NCBI RefSeq assembly: GCF_022669055.1 | Contig: NZ_JAJMLW010000004.1 | Location: 124,001 to 188,000, forward strand | DNA length: 64,000 nt | Origin: Adlercreutzia faecimuris | GTDB taxonomy: Bacteria; Actinomycetota; Coriobacteriia; Coriobacteriales; Eggerthellaceae | Direction of reading: 5' to 3' | Shown: positions 8,343 to 17,407 of the stretch, piece after piece | Position numbering within the stretch: the first letter of the stretch is position 1 | Layout: each line of letters opens with the position of its first letter | Notes under the pieces: generated by a model | What the model was told of the DNA's origin: nothing | The model's input: the letters and a program-made list of their open reading frames with translations, nothing else | Database searches by the model: none | Position numbers and translations under genes: made by a program

Positions 8343-9407
8343 GTGCCGTCCGACGAGGAGAGACGGGAGGCAGCCTCGGCGACGCCGGCGCCGGGGCGCG
8401 ACGCGGCCGTGCCCGGGGAGCCCGGCGCGCCCGATGCCGCCGATCCCGCGCGTCCGCCTGCGTGGCGCCGGCCCACCACCGTCGAGCAGCTGGAGAGCCA
8501 GCGCCAGAGCAAGGCGGAGCGCGCGGCCAAGCGCCAGAAGATGAAGCAGGCGGCGCTCGACAAGACGCCGAAAAAGCTCAAGAACCCCTCCGACATCCAG
8601 GTGCGGTTCCGCACGGGGCTCGTGTACACGGTGGTCACGGTCGTCTGCGTGCTGGCGGGCAACATCCCCATGCTGCTTATGCTGATGGCAGTCGCTGGCA
8701 TCTGCGCGGGCGAGTTCTTCTACATGCTGCGCTCGGACGCGAAGCTGCCCAACGAGATGCTCGGCATCGTGGCGGCCGTGCTCTACCCGCCGAGCGTCTA
8801 CTTCTACGGGCTCACCGGCGCCTTCCTGGTGAACCTGGCGCTTCTGCTGGCGCTGCTCGTCTGGTACGTGTTCTGGACGCGCGCCCGCATCCCTGACGTG
8901 GGCGTCAGCTTCTTCGGCGCGGCGTACACGGGGCTTCTGCTGTGCGGCCTGGTGGTCATCCGCCAGTCGCTCGGCAACCCGTGGGGCGGGGTGCTGGTGC
9001 TGCTGATCTTCCTGAGCGTGTGGGCCAACGACTCCTTCGCGTACCTGGTGGGATGCCGGTTCGGCAAGCACAAGCTGGCGCCGCGGACGAGCCCGAACAA
9101 GAGCTGGGAGGGTTTCCTGGCCGGCCTGGTGGGATCGATGGCGTTCTGGTGCGTGATGACGCTGGTGCCCGGCGTGACCATGGGCATTCCCATGGCGCTG
9201 CTGTTCGGCCTGATCTGCGGGCTGATGTCGGTACTGGGAGATTTGGCTGAGAGCCGCATCAAGCGCAACTCGGGCTTCAAGGATTCCGGCACCATCATGC
9301 CGGGGCATGGCGGGCTGCTCGACCGCTGCGACTCGCTGTTCCTGGCCGCCGTGACGTCGGCCATCTTGCTCGTGGCAGGGGGGTGCATTCCGTATGTCAT
9401 CATGTGA
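8343..9407 (+). CDS. cdsA: Phosphatidate cytidylyltransferase
   Basis: A 354-residue integral membrane enzyme making CDP-diacylglycerol from phosphatidate and CTP. The C-terminal family signature is complete: ESRIKRNSGFKDSGTIMPGH followed by GGLLDRCDS, with the metal-binding aspartates. About eight hydrophobic segments run from residue 95. The first 85 residues are an unusually long charged cytoplasmic extension rich in Ala, Pro, Lys and Arg. The start GTG follows the uppS stop with no gap and has only a weak ribosome site, consistent with translational coupling. The 3' end overlaps dxr by 14 bases. Confidence 0.95.
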   Translation: MPSDEERREAASATPAPGRDAAVPGEPGAPDAADPARPPAWRRPTTVEQLESQRQSKAERAAKRQKMKQAALDKTPKKLKNPSDIQVRFRTGLVYTVVTVVCVLAGNIPMLLMLMAVAGICAGEFFYMLRSDAKLPNEMLGIVAAVLYPPSVYFYGLTGAFLVNLALLLALLVWYVFWTRARIPDVGVSFFGAAYTGLLLCGLVVIRQSLGNPWGGVLVLLIFLSVWANDSFAYLVGCRFGKHKLAPRTSPNKSWEGFLAGLVGSMAFWCVMTLVPGVTMGIPMALLFGLICGLMSVLGDLAESRIKRNSGFKDSGTIMPGHGGLLDRCDSLFLAAVTSAILLVAGGCIPYVIM

Positions 9408-10716
9408 CGAGGGCGTGCAGACGTCGGTGCGCGGTGCGCGGGACGCGAGCGGCGCGGGCGTGAGCGCGGCGGCGCGGGGCGCGCGGCGGCGAGTCGTGGT
9501 GCTGGGGTCGACGGGATCCATCGGCACGCAGACGCTGGACGTGATCGCGCAGCACGCCGACAGGCTGGAGGCCGTGGGCCTGGCCGTGTTCGGCAGCGTG
9601 GACGCGCTCGGCCGCCAGGCTCGCGAGTTCGGCGTGCGCCACCTGGCCGTGGGCGACGAGCGGCTGGCGGGCGACGCGCGCTGCGACGATCTGGCGGCGT
9701 GGTGCGCCGCCGCGCCGGAGGGCACCTTCGGCACGGGGGGCGCGGCCGTGGTCGACCTGGTGCGGCTGCCCGAGGTCGACGTGGTGGTGAACGCCCTGGT
9801 GGGCGAGGCCGGCATGCGCGCCAGCTACGAGGCGCTCGCGGCCGGCAAGGTGCTGGCGCTGGCGAACAAGGAGTCGCTGGTGGTGGCCGGCGACCTCATC
9901 ATGCCGCTGGCCGCCGAGCTGGACGCGCGGCGCCGCGCCGAGGGGCTGGCCCCGGCATTCGGCCCCGCCGGTGCGCTCATGCCCATCGACTCGGAGCACG
10001 GCGCCATCTACCAGTGCCTGCTGGGCGAGGACCCGCGCGAGGTGACGAGGCTCTGGGTCACCGCGTCGGGCGGCCCCTTCCGCGGGCGCACGCGCGACGA
10101 GCTGTCCGCCATCACGCCGGCCCAGGCCCTCGCGCACCCCACGTGGAACATGGGGGCGAAGATATCCATCGACTCCTCCACGCTGATGAACAAGGGGCTC
10201 GAGGTGATCGAGGCGCACCACCTGTTCGCCATGCCCTACGACCAGATCGAGGTGGTGGTGCAGCCCCAGAGCGCCATCCACTCCATGGTGGAGTTCGCCG
10301 ACGGCAGCGTGAAGGCGCATCTCGGCACCACCGACATGCGCATCCCCATCCAGTTCGCGCTGTCCTACCCCGAGCGGTGGGGCGCGCCGGTGCGCCCGAT
10401 GGATTTCCGCACGCTGGGAACCCTGGAGTTCGCGGCGCCGGATGTCGACACGTTCCGCTGCCTGGCGCTCGCGCGCCACGCCGGTGCGGTGGGGGGCACG
10501 CTGCCCTGCGCCATGAACGCCGCCAACGAGGTGGCCGTGGCCGCGTTCCTGGCGGAAGAGTGCCCCTACCTGGGCATCGCCGCCTGCGTCGAGGCGGTCA
10601 TGGACGCCCACGAGCGCGAGGGCGTCCAGCGCGTCGAGGGCCTCGACCAGCTGGAGGCCGTGGATGCGTGGTCTCGCGAGGCTGCCCGCGCCTGGGTGCG
10701 CGCGCACGGCGCCTAG
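9394..10716 (+). CDS. dxr: 1-deoxy-D-xylulose 5-phosphate reductoisomerase
   Basis: A 440-residue NADPH enzyme of the MEP isoprenoid pathway, forming 2-C-methylerythritol 4-phosphate. VVVLGSTGSIGTQTLDVI (about 32-49) binds NADPH; ANKESLVVAG, IDSEHGAIYQCL and WVTASGGPFRG are catalytic and metal-binding signatures. It is longer than the usual 390 or so residues because of an N-terminal extension of about 30 residues (start ATG 9394, with AGGGGGG ten bases upstream) and a short insert near residue 185. ispG of the same pathway lies further right at 16340. Confidence 0.96.
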   Translation: MSSCDEGVQTSVRGARDASGAGVSAAARGARRRVVVLGSTGSIGTQTLDVIAQHADRLEAVGLAVFGSVDALGRQAREFGVRHLAVGDERLAGDARCDDLAAWCAAAPEGTFGTGGAAVVDLVRLPEVDVVVNALVGEAGMRASYEALAAGKVLALANKESLVVAGDLIMPLAAELDARRRAEGLAPAFGPAGALMPIDSEHGAIYQCLLGEDPREVTRLWVTASGGPFRGRTRDELSAITPAQALAHPTWNMGAKISIDSSTLMNKGLEVIEAHHLFAMPYDQIEVVVQPQSAIHSMVEFADGSVKAHLGTTDMRIPIQFALSYPERWGAPVRPMDFRTLGTLEFAAPDVDTFRCLALARHAGAVGGTLPCAMNAANEVAVAAFLAEECPYLGIAACVEAVMDAHEREGVQRVEGLDQLEAVDAWSREAARAWVRAHGA

Positions 10717-10726
10717 CGACGCGCGA

Positions 10727-10760
10727 GGGGGGGGCCGGCGACGGGCGTTGCCGCCCCCCT
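10727..10760. terminator. Bidirectional terminator-like hairpin between dxr and the adhesin gene
   Basis: Between the two convergent stops, GGGGGG (10729-10734) pairs with CCCCCC (10754-10759), and inner CGGC (10736-10739) with GCCG (10750-10753). No long T-run is present. Confidence 0.45.
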
Positions 10761-10764
10761 GCTT

Positions 10765-13700
10765 CTAGCGGCGGCGCATCTTCGCGGCGGCGGGGACGGC
10801 CAGGGCGCAGGCGCCTGCGGCGGCGAAGGCGAGCAGCGCGACGGCCAGGCTGTCACCGGTCTTCGCCAGGGGACTCGCCGGCGGCGGGGGCGGCGCAGGC
10901 TCGTCGTCCGGCTCCTCCGGCGGGGACGGGGGCTCCTCGCGGTCGGTCACCGCGACGGTCTGCTCGGCGCAGTCCAGGTCGCATTCCTCGGCCACCAGGT
11001 CGTCGCCGTCGAAGAGGAAGGCGACGGCCACGAGGCTGCGCCCCGCCAGCTCGGTCGCGTCCAGGTCGTAGGCGACCTGCGTCTCCAGGTCGGGCCCGTC
11101 GGCCACCACGCGGGCCGTGCCGTGGGCCACGCAGCAGCCCATGGCCGCGTTGTAGGCCCGCATCCCCCGCAGGGGCTGCGCGTCCGGGTCGGCGAAGTCG
11201 TCGCCGACGAGGATCGGCAGCGCGTCGGCTCGGTCGAGCAGCATCCCCGCGATGACGTACTCGCGTCCGGGCACCACGTCGCGGGCGATGACGCGGTCGA
11301 CCACGCGCACTCCCTCTTCGGGCGCGACAGACTTGTCGCCGTCCGCGTCGTCGCGGGCCCGCGTCATGATCGTGCTCGGCACGACGCGCACCGTCTGGCC
11401 CTCGTCGGCGATGTCGGCGTGGGACGCTAGCGGCACGCCCTCGCGGCACAGCTCCTCGAAGGCCACGACCTCGCGCCCGGCCAGGGCGGACGCGTCGAAG
11501 GCGAAGGTCAGCTCCACCGTGCCGTCGGGCGCCTCGGGCGTGAAGGCGACCTCGGCGGCCACCGGCGCCCCCGCGGCGCCGACGAGCGGCCCCTCGTCGG
11601 ATCCGTCCTCACCGCGCAGGTGCAGCGTCCCGCGGATCACGTACTCGCGGTCGGGAATGAGCCCCTCGTAGGCCACGGTGTCGGTCAGGTGCGCCTCGCG
11701 CTCGGCCACGACGCGCTTGTCGCCGTCGAGCGCGTCGGCGGCCTGCGTGGTGAGCGCGGGCCGCTCGACCGTCACCGTCTGGCTCTCGTCGGCGATGTCG
11801 GCATCGGTGGCCACGGCCGCGTCGCCGCGGTAGAGCGTCTCGAAGGCGACGAGCTCGGTGCCGGCCGGCAGGGCGCTGCCGTCGAAGGCGAACGTGACGG
11901 TGGCGCTCCCGTGGCCGGCATCGGGGACAAAGGAGGTCTCGGCCGTCACGGGCGCGCCGCCCTGGGCGATGGGCTCGCCGGTGGCGCGGTTCATGAGCAC
12001 GCCGCGGACGGCGTATTCCGCGCCGGGGACGAGGTTGGCGAAGGCGATGGTGTCGCTCACGGACGCGGCCGGGTCGGCTACGAGGGACTTGCGCCCATCG
12101 GCGGTGGCGGTGGCGACGCTGCTCACCGAGGGCTCGACGAGGCGCACGGTCTGCCCGAAGTCGTCAAGCTCCTCGTGGCTGGCGACGAGGCGCCCGTCCT
12201 GGTCGTAGAGGAGCTCAAAGGCCACGAAGCTGGTCGTGTCGGTGTCGAGGGCGTTGAAGCGGTAGGTCAGGTCGACGAACCCGCGCCGCGCAGCGGGGGA
12301 GAACGCACGCTCGGCGGTGAGGGGCCCGCTCGAGGTGGCGGCCGGTTCGCCGGTCTCGGAGTCCATGAGGGTGCCGACCACCCGATAGGCGGCGCCGGGC
12401 GTGAGGTTGGCGTACTCCACGCGGTCGACGATGGTCGCGTCGGCGTCCGCGATGAGCAGCTTGTCGCCGTCGAGGCCGTCGGATGCCGTGGTGGCCAGGT
12501 AGGGGGTGCCGTCGTCGGGCTCGCCATCGTCGATGGTGCCCAGGCGCACGGTGTAGGAGTCGCGGCTGACGACGATGCCGGGGATGGTCACCAGGACGAG
12601 CCCCTCGTTGGCCTTGCAGGGTAGCTCCTCGAGGGTGTAGGTGTCGTAGGGGAGCGCACCGCGGGCGTCGTCGGGGGCGGTGCCGGCCCCGAACCAGACG
12701 CCGGCGCCCGCGTCAGACGCCCCGGCGCCGGCGGCGTCGTTGGCGTTGGTGCGCTGGGTGTGCGGGCTCCACGAGGCATGGGTGCTCGCGTAGCCGTTCG
12801 CGTCGGTCACCAGGATGTGGGCCTCGCCGGTCGTTTGGCTGACCAGGCGGAACGGCACGCCGGCCAGGCGCTCCATGGTGCCCTCGCGTACCTTGACGAA
12901 CTCGAGGTCGCCGCGCTTGACGTTGTTCGCGAAGGCCGCACCGCCCGCGAAGGGGTCGACGACGACGCCGGGCGCGGCGATGGAGAACGAGCGCGGCGCG
13001 CCGTCGGTGAGGAAGTAGCCGTCGCCGGGCATGACCTCGCGGATGGAGTAGTCGCCGAAGGGCAGCAGGTCGGCGCCGGTCTGGGCCGCGCCGTCCTGCG
13101 TGGTGAGGCGCTTGACCACCTGGCCGGGCCCGTAGCTGACGCCGTCCACGACCACGGCGCGGTCGCTCGCGTTGCTGATCTCGAAGGTGGCGTCCAGCGT
13201 GGCGCCGCCCAAGGGCTCGCCGAGGCCGGACTCGCGGTCGCGCTTCTCGACGCGCACGCCGCCGCGGATGACCTGCTCGGCGACGGTGGGCGCGCGGTAG
13301 GCCGTCACCTCCTGCGTCCCGCCGTCCCCGGTGACCTGCCGCACGTGGACGGTGGGGTCGGGCAGGTAGCCGGCCGGCGCTCTCGTCTCGCTGATGAGGA
13401 GGGTGCCGAGCGGCAGGACGGGCGCGCCGCCTCCGTCGCGGAAGAAGTCGTCGCCGCCCACCCGGTGGGCGTCATCGGGGACGATGCGGCCGTCGGCGTC
13501 GGTGCGCAGCACCCATGTGCGCAGGGGCGCGCCGGACGCCTCGGCCTCTGCCGCGGTGGCGTGGTGCCCCGCGTAGAAGCGGAAGGAGAACTCCGCGCCG
13601 GCGAGGGATCCGGATCCCTGGGCGACGGGCGTGCTGGAGTCGGCGTCGGCCTTGGCGAGCCAGAGCGCGGCAGGGTCGTACTGAGGCTGGTCGTAGACGC

Positions 13701-14667
13701 GCCCGCCGCCGACCGATGCCGTCTGGCCGGGCGCCACCTCCACCTCGTAGACGGTGGGGTCGAGGACGAAGCCGGGCGGGCTCGCGACCTCCTGCACGTA
13801 GTAGGTGCCGGGCGTCAGCTCGCCGGAGGAGGCGTGGCCCGCGGCGTCGGTGACGAGCGTGGCCACGGCGTTCCCGCCGGCGTCGGTCACCGCGTAGAAG
13901 GCCCCTTCCAGCTGGTAGCAGCCGTTGTTCGCGGATATCCCCTCGGCCGCGCTCGCCTTGTCCAGGGCGAGCCAGCCCACGTTGTCGAACGTGAGGATGA
14001 TCTGGTTGCCCGCGCCGGTGGCCAGCGCGTAGGCGTTGAAGGTGTCTGGCACGCGCCAGCCGTTGGCGTAGATCTTGCCGGCGGTGGTGTTGTCGAAGTC
14101 CGGCACGGTCTCGGTGGAGGTGAGCTGGCCGGTGAGGTTGTCGCGCGCCCAGCGCTTGAAGTCGGCGTTGCACCCGTAGGTGGCCTTGTTGAAGTCGTAG
14201 GAGTAGCGGTCGCTCACCATGATGTGGAGGCAGACCACGTAGCGGTCGTAGGTCATGGGCGTGCCGTCGTACCAGGCAGAGGGCCAGATGCCGGGGTCGA
14301 AGCCGTAGCTGCCGGGGCCGAAGTAGAGCAGCGCGCGCAGGTGCTGGCGCTCGGCGTCGTACCACTCGGCGTTGCCGACGTAGCCGATCATGAGGTCCTG
14401 CTTCTCGTAGGCCCCCGCGGCGGGGGTCTGCTTCGCCGGCTGCGCGCAGATGGCGGGCGCGCCGTTGACGGTCATGCGGCCGGTCGAGTAGCCGGCGTAG
14501 GGGATCTGGCCGTTCACCTCCAGGTACGCCTGGTCGGAGGCGAAGGCGCGCCGGTCGGGCGGCGAGCACAGGGCGAGGGGGATGAGGCCCGCGACCAGCA
14601 GGGCGGCCGTCAGCATCTTGACGGCGCGGGTCACGGCCCGCTTGAGCGGGATGGGGGCGGATGGCAC
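10765..14667 (-). CDS. VaFE-repeat, sortase-anchored surface protein (adhesin or pilin-like)
   Basis: A 1300-residue cell-wall protein. Residues 1-43 are a signal peptide (Lys-Arg start, LTAALLVAGLIPLALC core). Residues about 45-240 form a Cys-containing head domain (ICAQPAKQTPAAGAY) resembling thioester adhesin heads, but I could not locate the partner Gln. Then come SpaA/Cna-B-type prealbumin domains (about 250-700) and four VaFE repeats (about 722-1235), each with a DGDK start and an ATE/VAFE-type end (FVAFELLY, LVAFETLY, VVAFEELC, then degenerate LVAVAFLF). A Pro/Glu-rich spacer leads to the sorting signal LAKTG (1267-1271), a hydrophobic helix and KMRRR. It has its own AAAGGAG ribosome site and lies opposite to the housekeeping genes that flank it. 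A sortase is encoded at 44203. Confidence 0.9.
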   Translation of the reverse strand: MPSAPIPLKRAVTRAVKMLTAALLVAGLIPLALCSPPDRRAFASDQAYLEVNGQIPYAGYSTGRMTVNGAPAICAQPAKQTPAAGAYEKQDLMIGYVGNAEWYDAERQHLRALLYFGPGSYGFDPGIWPSAWYDGTPMTYDRYVVCLHIMVSDRYSYDFNKATYGCNADFKRWARDNLTGQLTSTETVPDFDNTTAGKIYANGWRVPDTFNAYALATGAGNQIILTFDNVGWLALDKASAAEGISANNGCYQLEGAFYAVTDAGGNAVATLVTDAAGHASSGELTPGTYYVQEVASPPGFVLDPTVYEVEVAPGQTASVGGGRVYDQPQYDPAALWLAKADADSSTPVAQGSGSLAGAEFSFRFYAGHHATAAEAEASGAPLRTWVLRTDADGRIVPDDAHRVGGDDFFRDGGGAPVLPLGTLLISETRAPAGYLPDPTVHVRQVTGDGGTQEVTAYRAPTVAEQVIRGGVRVEKRDRESGLGEPLGGATLDATFEISNASDRAVVVDGVSYGPGQVVKRLTTQDGAAQTGADLLPFGDYSIREVMPGDGYFLTDGAPRSFSIAAPGVVVDPFAGGAAFANNVKRGDLEFVKVREGTMERLAGVPFRLVSQTTGEAHILVTDANGYASTHASWSPHTQRTNANDAAGAGASDAGAGVWFGAGTAPDDARGALPYDTYTLEELPCKANEGLVLVTIPGIVVSRDSYTVRLGTIDDGEPDDGTPYLATTASDGLDGDKLLIADADATIVDRVEYANLTPGAAYRVVGTLMDSETGEPAATSSGPLTAERAFSPAARRGFVDLTYRFNALDTDTTSFVAFELLYDQDGRLVASHEELDDFGQTVRLVEPSVSSVATATADGRKSLVADPAASVSDTIAFANLVPGAEYAVRGVLMNRATGEPIAQGGAPVTAETSFVPDAGHGSATVTFAFDGSALPAGTELVAFETLYRGDAAVATDADIADESQTVTVERPALTTQAADALDGDKRVVAEREAHLTDTVAYEGLIPDREYVIRGTLHLRGEDGSDEGPLVGAAGAPVAAEVAFTPEAPDGTVELTFAFDASALAGREVVAFEELCREGVPLASHADIADEGQTVRVVPSTIMTRARDDADGDKSVAPEEGVRVVDRVIARDVVPGREYVIAGMLLDRADALPILVGDDFADPDAQPLRGMRAYNAAMGCCVAHGTARVVADGPDLETQVAYDLDATELAGRSLVAVAFLFDGDDLVAEECDLDCAEQTVAVTDREEPPSPPEEPDDEPAPPPPPASPLAKTGDSLAVALLAFAAAGACALAVPAAAKMRRR

Positions 14668-14804
14668 GGTGGGCTCCTTTCTCCGGGTGTCGGCAGTTGC
14701 TGCGTCCCGGGCATCCTAGGCGCCCCCAATGACGGGACGGCACCGCAGCGGCGCTTCGGCTGCCACCGCCCCGCAGCGCGCCGCCGGCGTCCCCCGCCCC
14801 CGCG

Positions 14805-14904
14805 GCGAGGGAGCGCAACGCCGCCCCACGCCACGCGACGAGGGGGCGCGACGCTGCCCCGCGTTGAGCGGCGAGGAGGGCGCGTCGCCGCCCCGCACCA
14901 CGCG
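14805..14904. repeat. Three degenerate 32-34-bp tandem repeats
   Basis: Units at 14805-14836, 14837-14870 and 14871-14904 share the pattern GMGAGG-G-GCG...GCYGCCCCRC. They are diverged and lack any coding sense. Confidence 0.5.
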
Positions 14905-15039
14905 CGCGTCCCGGGAGCGCCGCCCCCGCCGCGTGCGTGCGCCTCACGCGCGGCGCCCCCACTCCTCGGAAGCGCGCCAGCCCCCTCCTTTCCCTCATGG
15001 GTTTTCTGTTGGAAAGCGGGAGGTAGCGGGCGGGTTTCC

Positions 15040-15045
15040 TATAAT
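15040..15045 (+). promoter_or_regulatory. -10 box (TATAAT) of a probable rseP promoter
   Basis: A perfect TATAAT lies 103 bases before the rseP ATG. No good -35 box sits at 16-18 bases; TTGGAA at 15009 is too far (25 bases). A new promoter here is reasonable because the adhesin gene separates rseP from dxr. Confidence 0.5.
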
Positions 15046-15147
15046 GGCCGTCAAGAGAACCGGGGCGAGGCAACGCCCCGACCCGCCGCGCGCCTGCGGC
15101 CCCCTGCGTATCCCCCGCGCGGCTTCCGCGCTTCTGAGAGGAATCGA

Positions 15148-16278
15148 ATGGATCTCCTGTTCACCATCTTATGCGCCGTCATCGTCATCGGCTTCCTCGT
15201 GTTCATCCACGAGGGCGGCCACTACCTGGCGGCCCGCGCCTTCGGCGTGCGCGTCACCGAGTTCATGCTGGGCCTGCCCGGCCCCAGCGTCGGCTTCACC
15301 CGGGGAGGCACGCGCTTCGGCGTGACCGCGGTGCCGCTGGGCGGCTACGCCCGCGTGTGCGGCATGGAGCCCGGCGAGATGCAGCCGCACCTGAAGGAGG
15401 CGCTCGCCGCGCTGTACCGGCGCGGCACGGCCGAGATGGAGGACATCGCGGCCGACTGCAGCATCACCGACGACGAGGCCTACGAGGCCCTGGAGGAGCT
15501 GGTCGAGTGGGGAAGCTGCAGCGGCCCCACGAAGAAGGACCCCTACAACACCTACCGCGCGCCCGCCGTGGAGCCCACGCGCCGGCAGCGCCGCGCCGCC
15601 GAGGCCGCCGGCGAGCCCGCGCCCGCGTCCTACGCGCTGGGCGAGGCGCGCCCGGTCGACGACGCGCAGGTGCTCTTCGACTCCGAGTACCGCCAGCAGT
15701 ACCGCAGCCTGCCGTTCTGGAAGCGCTCGGTCATCCTGGTGGCGGGCGTGGCGGTGAACCTGCTGTTCGCCGTGCTGGTGTTCGTGGTGCTGTTCTCGGT
15801 CATCGGGTTCGACGTGCAGAACACCGAGACGGGCGAGATCTTCCATTACAACGCGACGCCCTGGCAGTCCATCACGGTGGGCTTCAGCTACATCGGCATG
15901 GTGATCCAGGCGGTCGCGGGGCTGTTCAACCCGGCCACCGCCGCCCAGACGGTGTCGGATTCCACGTCCATCGTGGGCATCGCCGTGCTGTCGAAGCAGG
16001 CGGTGGAGGCGGGCGCGTTCATGGCGCTGCAGTTCATGGCGATGATCTCGGTGTCGCTGGGCATCATGAACCTCATCCCCATCCCGCCGCTGGACGGTGG
16101 CCGCTTCGTGGTCGAGGTGTTCCAGAAGGCCACGCGGAAGGTGGTGTCGCCCAAGGCCATGGGGTACATGTCCATGGCGGGGATGGCGTTGTTCCTGGGG
16201 TTCTTCGCGATCATGCTCAACCAGGACATCCAGAACCTCATCGCGGGCACTGGCGTCTTCGGCCCGCCGAGCTCGTAG
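15148..16278 (+). CDS. rseP: Site-2 protease family zinc metalloprotease (RseP-like, PDZ domain not visible)
   Basis: A 376-residue intramembrane metalloprotease. Zinc ligands are His21 and His25 in HEGGH within the first membrane helix, with the third ligand Asp316 in NLIPIPPLDGGR. Four membrane segments are predicted (about 5-25, 195-220, 285-315, 335-360). The region between the first and second helices normally holds one or two PDZ domains; here residues about 75-130 instead look like a compact helical, winged-helix-like module rich in Glu, Leu and Asp, followed by a charged linker (130-190). No GxxxGD-I..I.G PDZ signature is seen. ATG 15148 follows GAGAGGAA. It is followed by ispG and proS, the usual neighbours of rseP. 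Confidence 0.9.
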   Translation: MDLLFTILCAVIVIGFLVFIHEGGHYLAARAFGVRVTEFMLGLPGPSVGFTRGGTRFGVTAVPLGGYARVCGMEPGEMQPHLKEALAALYRRGTAEMEDIAADCSITDDEAYEALEELVEWGSCSGPTKKDPYNTYRAPAVEPTRRQRRAAEAAGEPAPASYALGEARPVDDAQVLFDSEYRQQYRSLPFWKRSVILVAGVAVNLLFAVLVFVVLFSVIGFDVQNTETGEIFHYNATPWQSITVGFSYIGMVIQAVAGLFNPATAAQTVSDSTSIVGIAVLSKQAVEAGAFMALQFMAMISVSLGIMNLIPIPPLDGGRFVVEVFQKATRKVVSPKAMGYMSMAGMALFLGFFAIMLNQDIQNLIAGTGVFGPPSS

Positions 16279-16339
16279 GGGCGGCGTAGCTTATATATGG
16301 GTAGGCGCTGAGGCGCCCTGTCGGCGGGAAGGAGCGGGT

Positions 16340-17407
16340 ATGGTGCGAGAGGAGCGGCCCTGCCAGGGCACGCGGCAGGTGATGGTGGGCGACGTGCCGA
16401 TGGGCGGCGGCGCGCCGGTGGTGGTGCAGTCGATGCTCAACGCGCCGGCCAAGGACGTGGGGGCCAACCTCGCGCAGATCGCCGCGCTGGCCGAGGCCGG
16501 CTGCGAGGTGGTGCGCATGGCCATCCCGCACCGCGACTGCCTGGACGCCTTCGCGGCCGTGTGCGCCGCGTCCCCGCTGCCGGTGGTGGCCGACATCCAC
16601 TTCGACGCGCAGATCGCCATCGAGGCCGCGCGCCGCGGCGCCGCCAAGCTGCGCATCAACCCCGGCAACATCGGCGGCCTGGAGGCCACCGACGCCGTCA
16701 TCGAGGCTGCGCGCGAGGCCGGCATCCCCATCCGCATCGGCGTGAACGCCGGCTCGCTCGACTCCGCCCTGGCGGCTCGCGACGACCTCACGCTGCCGCA
16801 GAAGCTCGCGGCCAGCGCGGCCGACTACGTGCGCCACTTCGAGGAGCGCGGTTTCCACGACATCGTGGTGTCGGCCAAGGCCCACGACGTGCAGGCCACC
16901 ATCGACACCTACCGCCTGCTGGCCGCCGATATCCCCACGGTGCCGCTGCACATCGGCGTGACCGAGGCGGGCACCGCCTTCCAGGGCATCATCAAGTCGG
17001 CCTGCGGCCTGGGCGTCCTGTTGGAGCAGGGCATCGGCGACACCCTGCGCATCTCGCTCACCGACGACCCCGTGACCGAGGTGCGCGCCTGCTGGACGCT
17101 GCTGGGCGCGCTCAACCTGCGTCGCCGTACCCCCGAGCTCATCAGCTGCCCCACCTGCGGGCGCTGCCAGGTGAACCTCATCGGCCTGGCCCAGGAGGTC
17201 GAGCAGCGCCTGGCGTCGGTGGCCTCGCCGGTGAAGGTGGCCGTCATGGGATGCGTGGTGAACGGCCCGGGAGAGGCCGCCGATGCCGATATCGGGGTGG
17301 CTTGCGGGGCGGGAACCGGCGTGGTTTTCTCCCATGGTAAAATCGTTCGGAAAGTAAGCGAGTCAGAGATCGTGGACGCACTCATGGAGGAGATTGAGCA
17401 ACTATGA
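16340..17407 (+). CDS. ispG: (E)-4-hydroxy-3-methylbut-2-enyl-diphosphate synthase
   Basis: A 355-residue [4Fe-4S] enzyme of the MEP pathway, converting MEcPP to HMBPP. It opens with the TIM-barrel signature (VVVQSMLNAPAKD), and the C-terminal cluster domain has CPTCGRCQVN plus MGCVVNGPGEA, supplying the three cysteine ligands, with the catalytic Glu in the latter loop. Start ATG 16340 has GGAAGGAG upstream; the open frame to the left belongs to the rseP region. The stop overlaps the proS ATG (ATGA). Confidence 0.96.
   Translation: MVREERPCQGTRQVMVGDVPMGGGAPVVVQSMLNAPAKDVGANLAQIAALAEAGCEVVRMAIPHRDCLDAFAAVCAASPLPVVADIHFDAQIAIEAARRGAAKLRINPGNIGGLEATDAVIEAAREAGIPIRIGVNAGSLDSALAARDDLTLPQKLAASAADYVRHFEERGFHDIVVSAKAHDVQATIDTYRLLAADIPTVPLHIGVTEAGTAFQGIIKSACGLGVLLEQGIGDTLRISLTDDPVTEVRACWTLLGALNLRRRTPELISCPTCGRCQVNLIGLAQEVEQRLASVASPVKVAVMGCVVNGPGEAADADIGVACGAGTGVVFSHGKIVRKVSESEIVDALMEEIEQL

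Larger units (their letters stand above)
14668..15147. other. GC-rich spacer between divergent adhesin and rseP genes
   Basis: No gene seen. It holds an array of degenerate tandem repeats (14805-14904) and, at its right end, a TATAAT box for rseP. The whole stretch is low in complexity and very rich in CGCC and GCG words. Confidence 0.6.

Noticed and set aside
12760-15147. Long upstream open frame joined to rseP
   Set aside because: It is antisense to the adhesin gene; the rseP product begins at ATG 15148 with the expected first helix and a good ribosome site.
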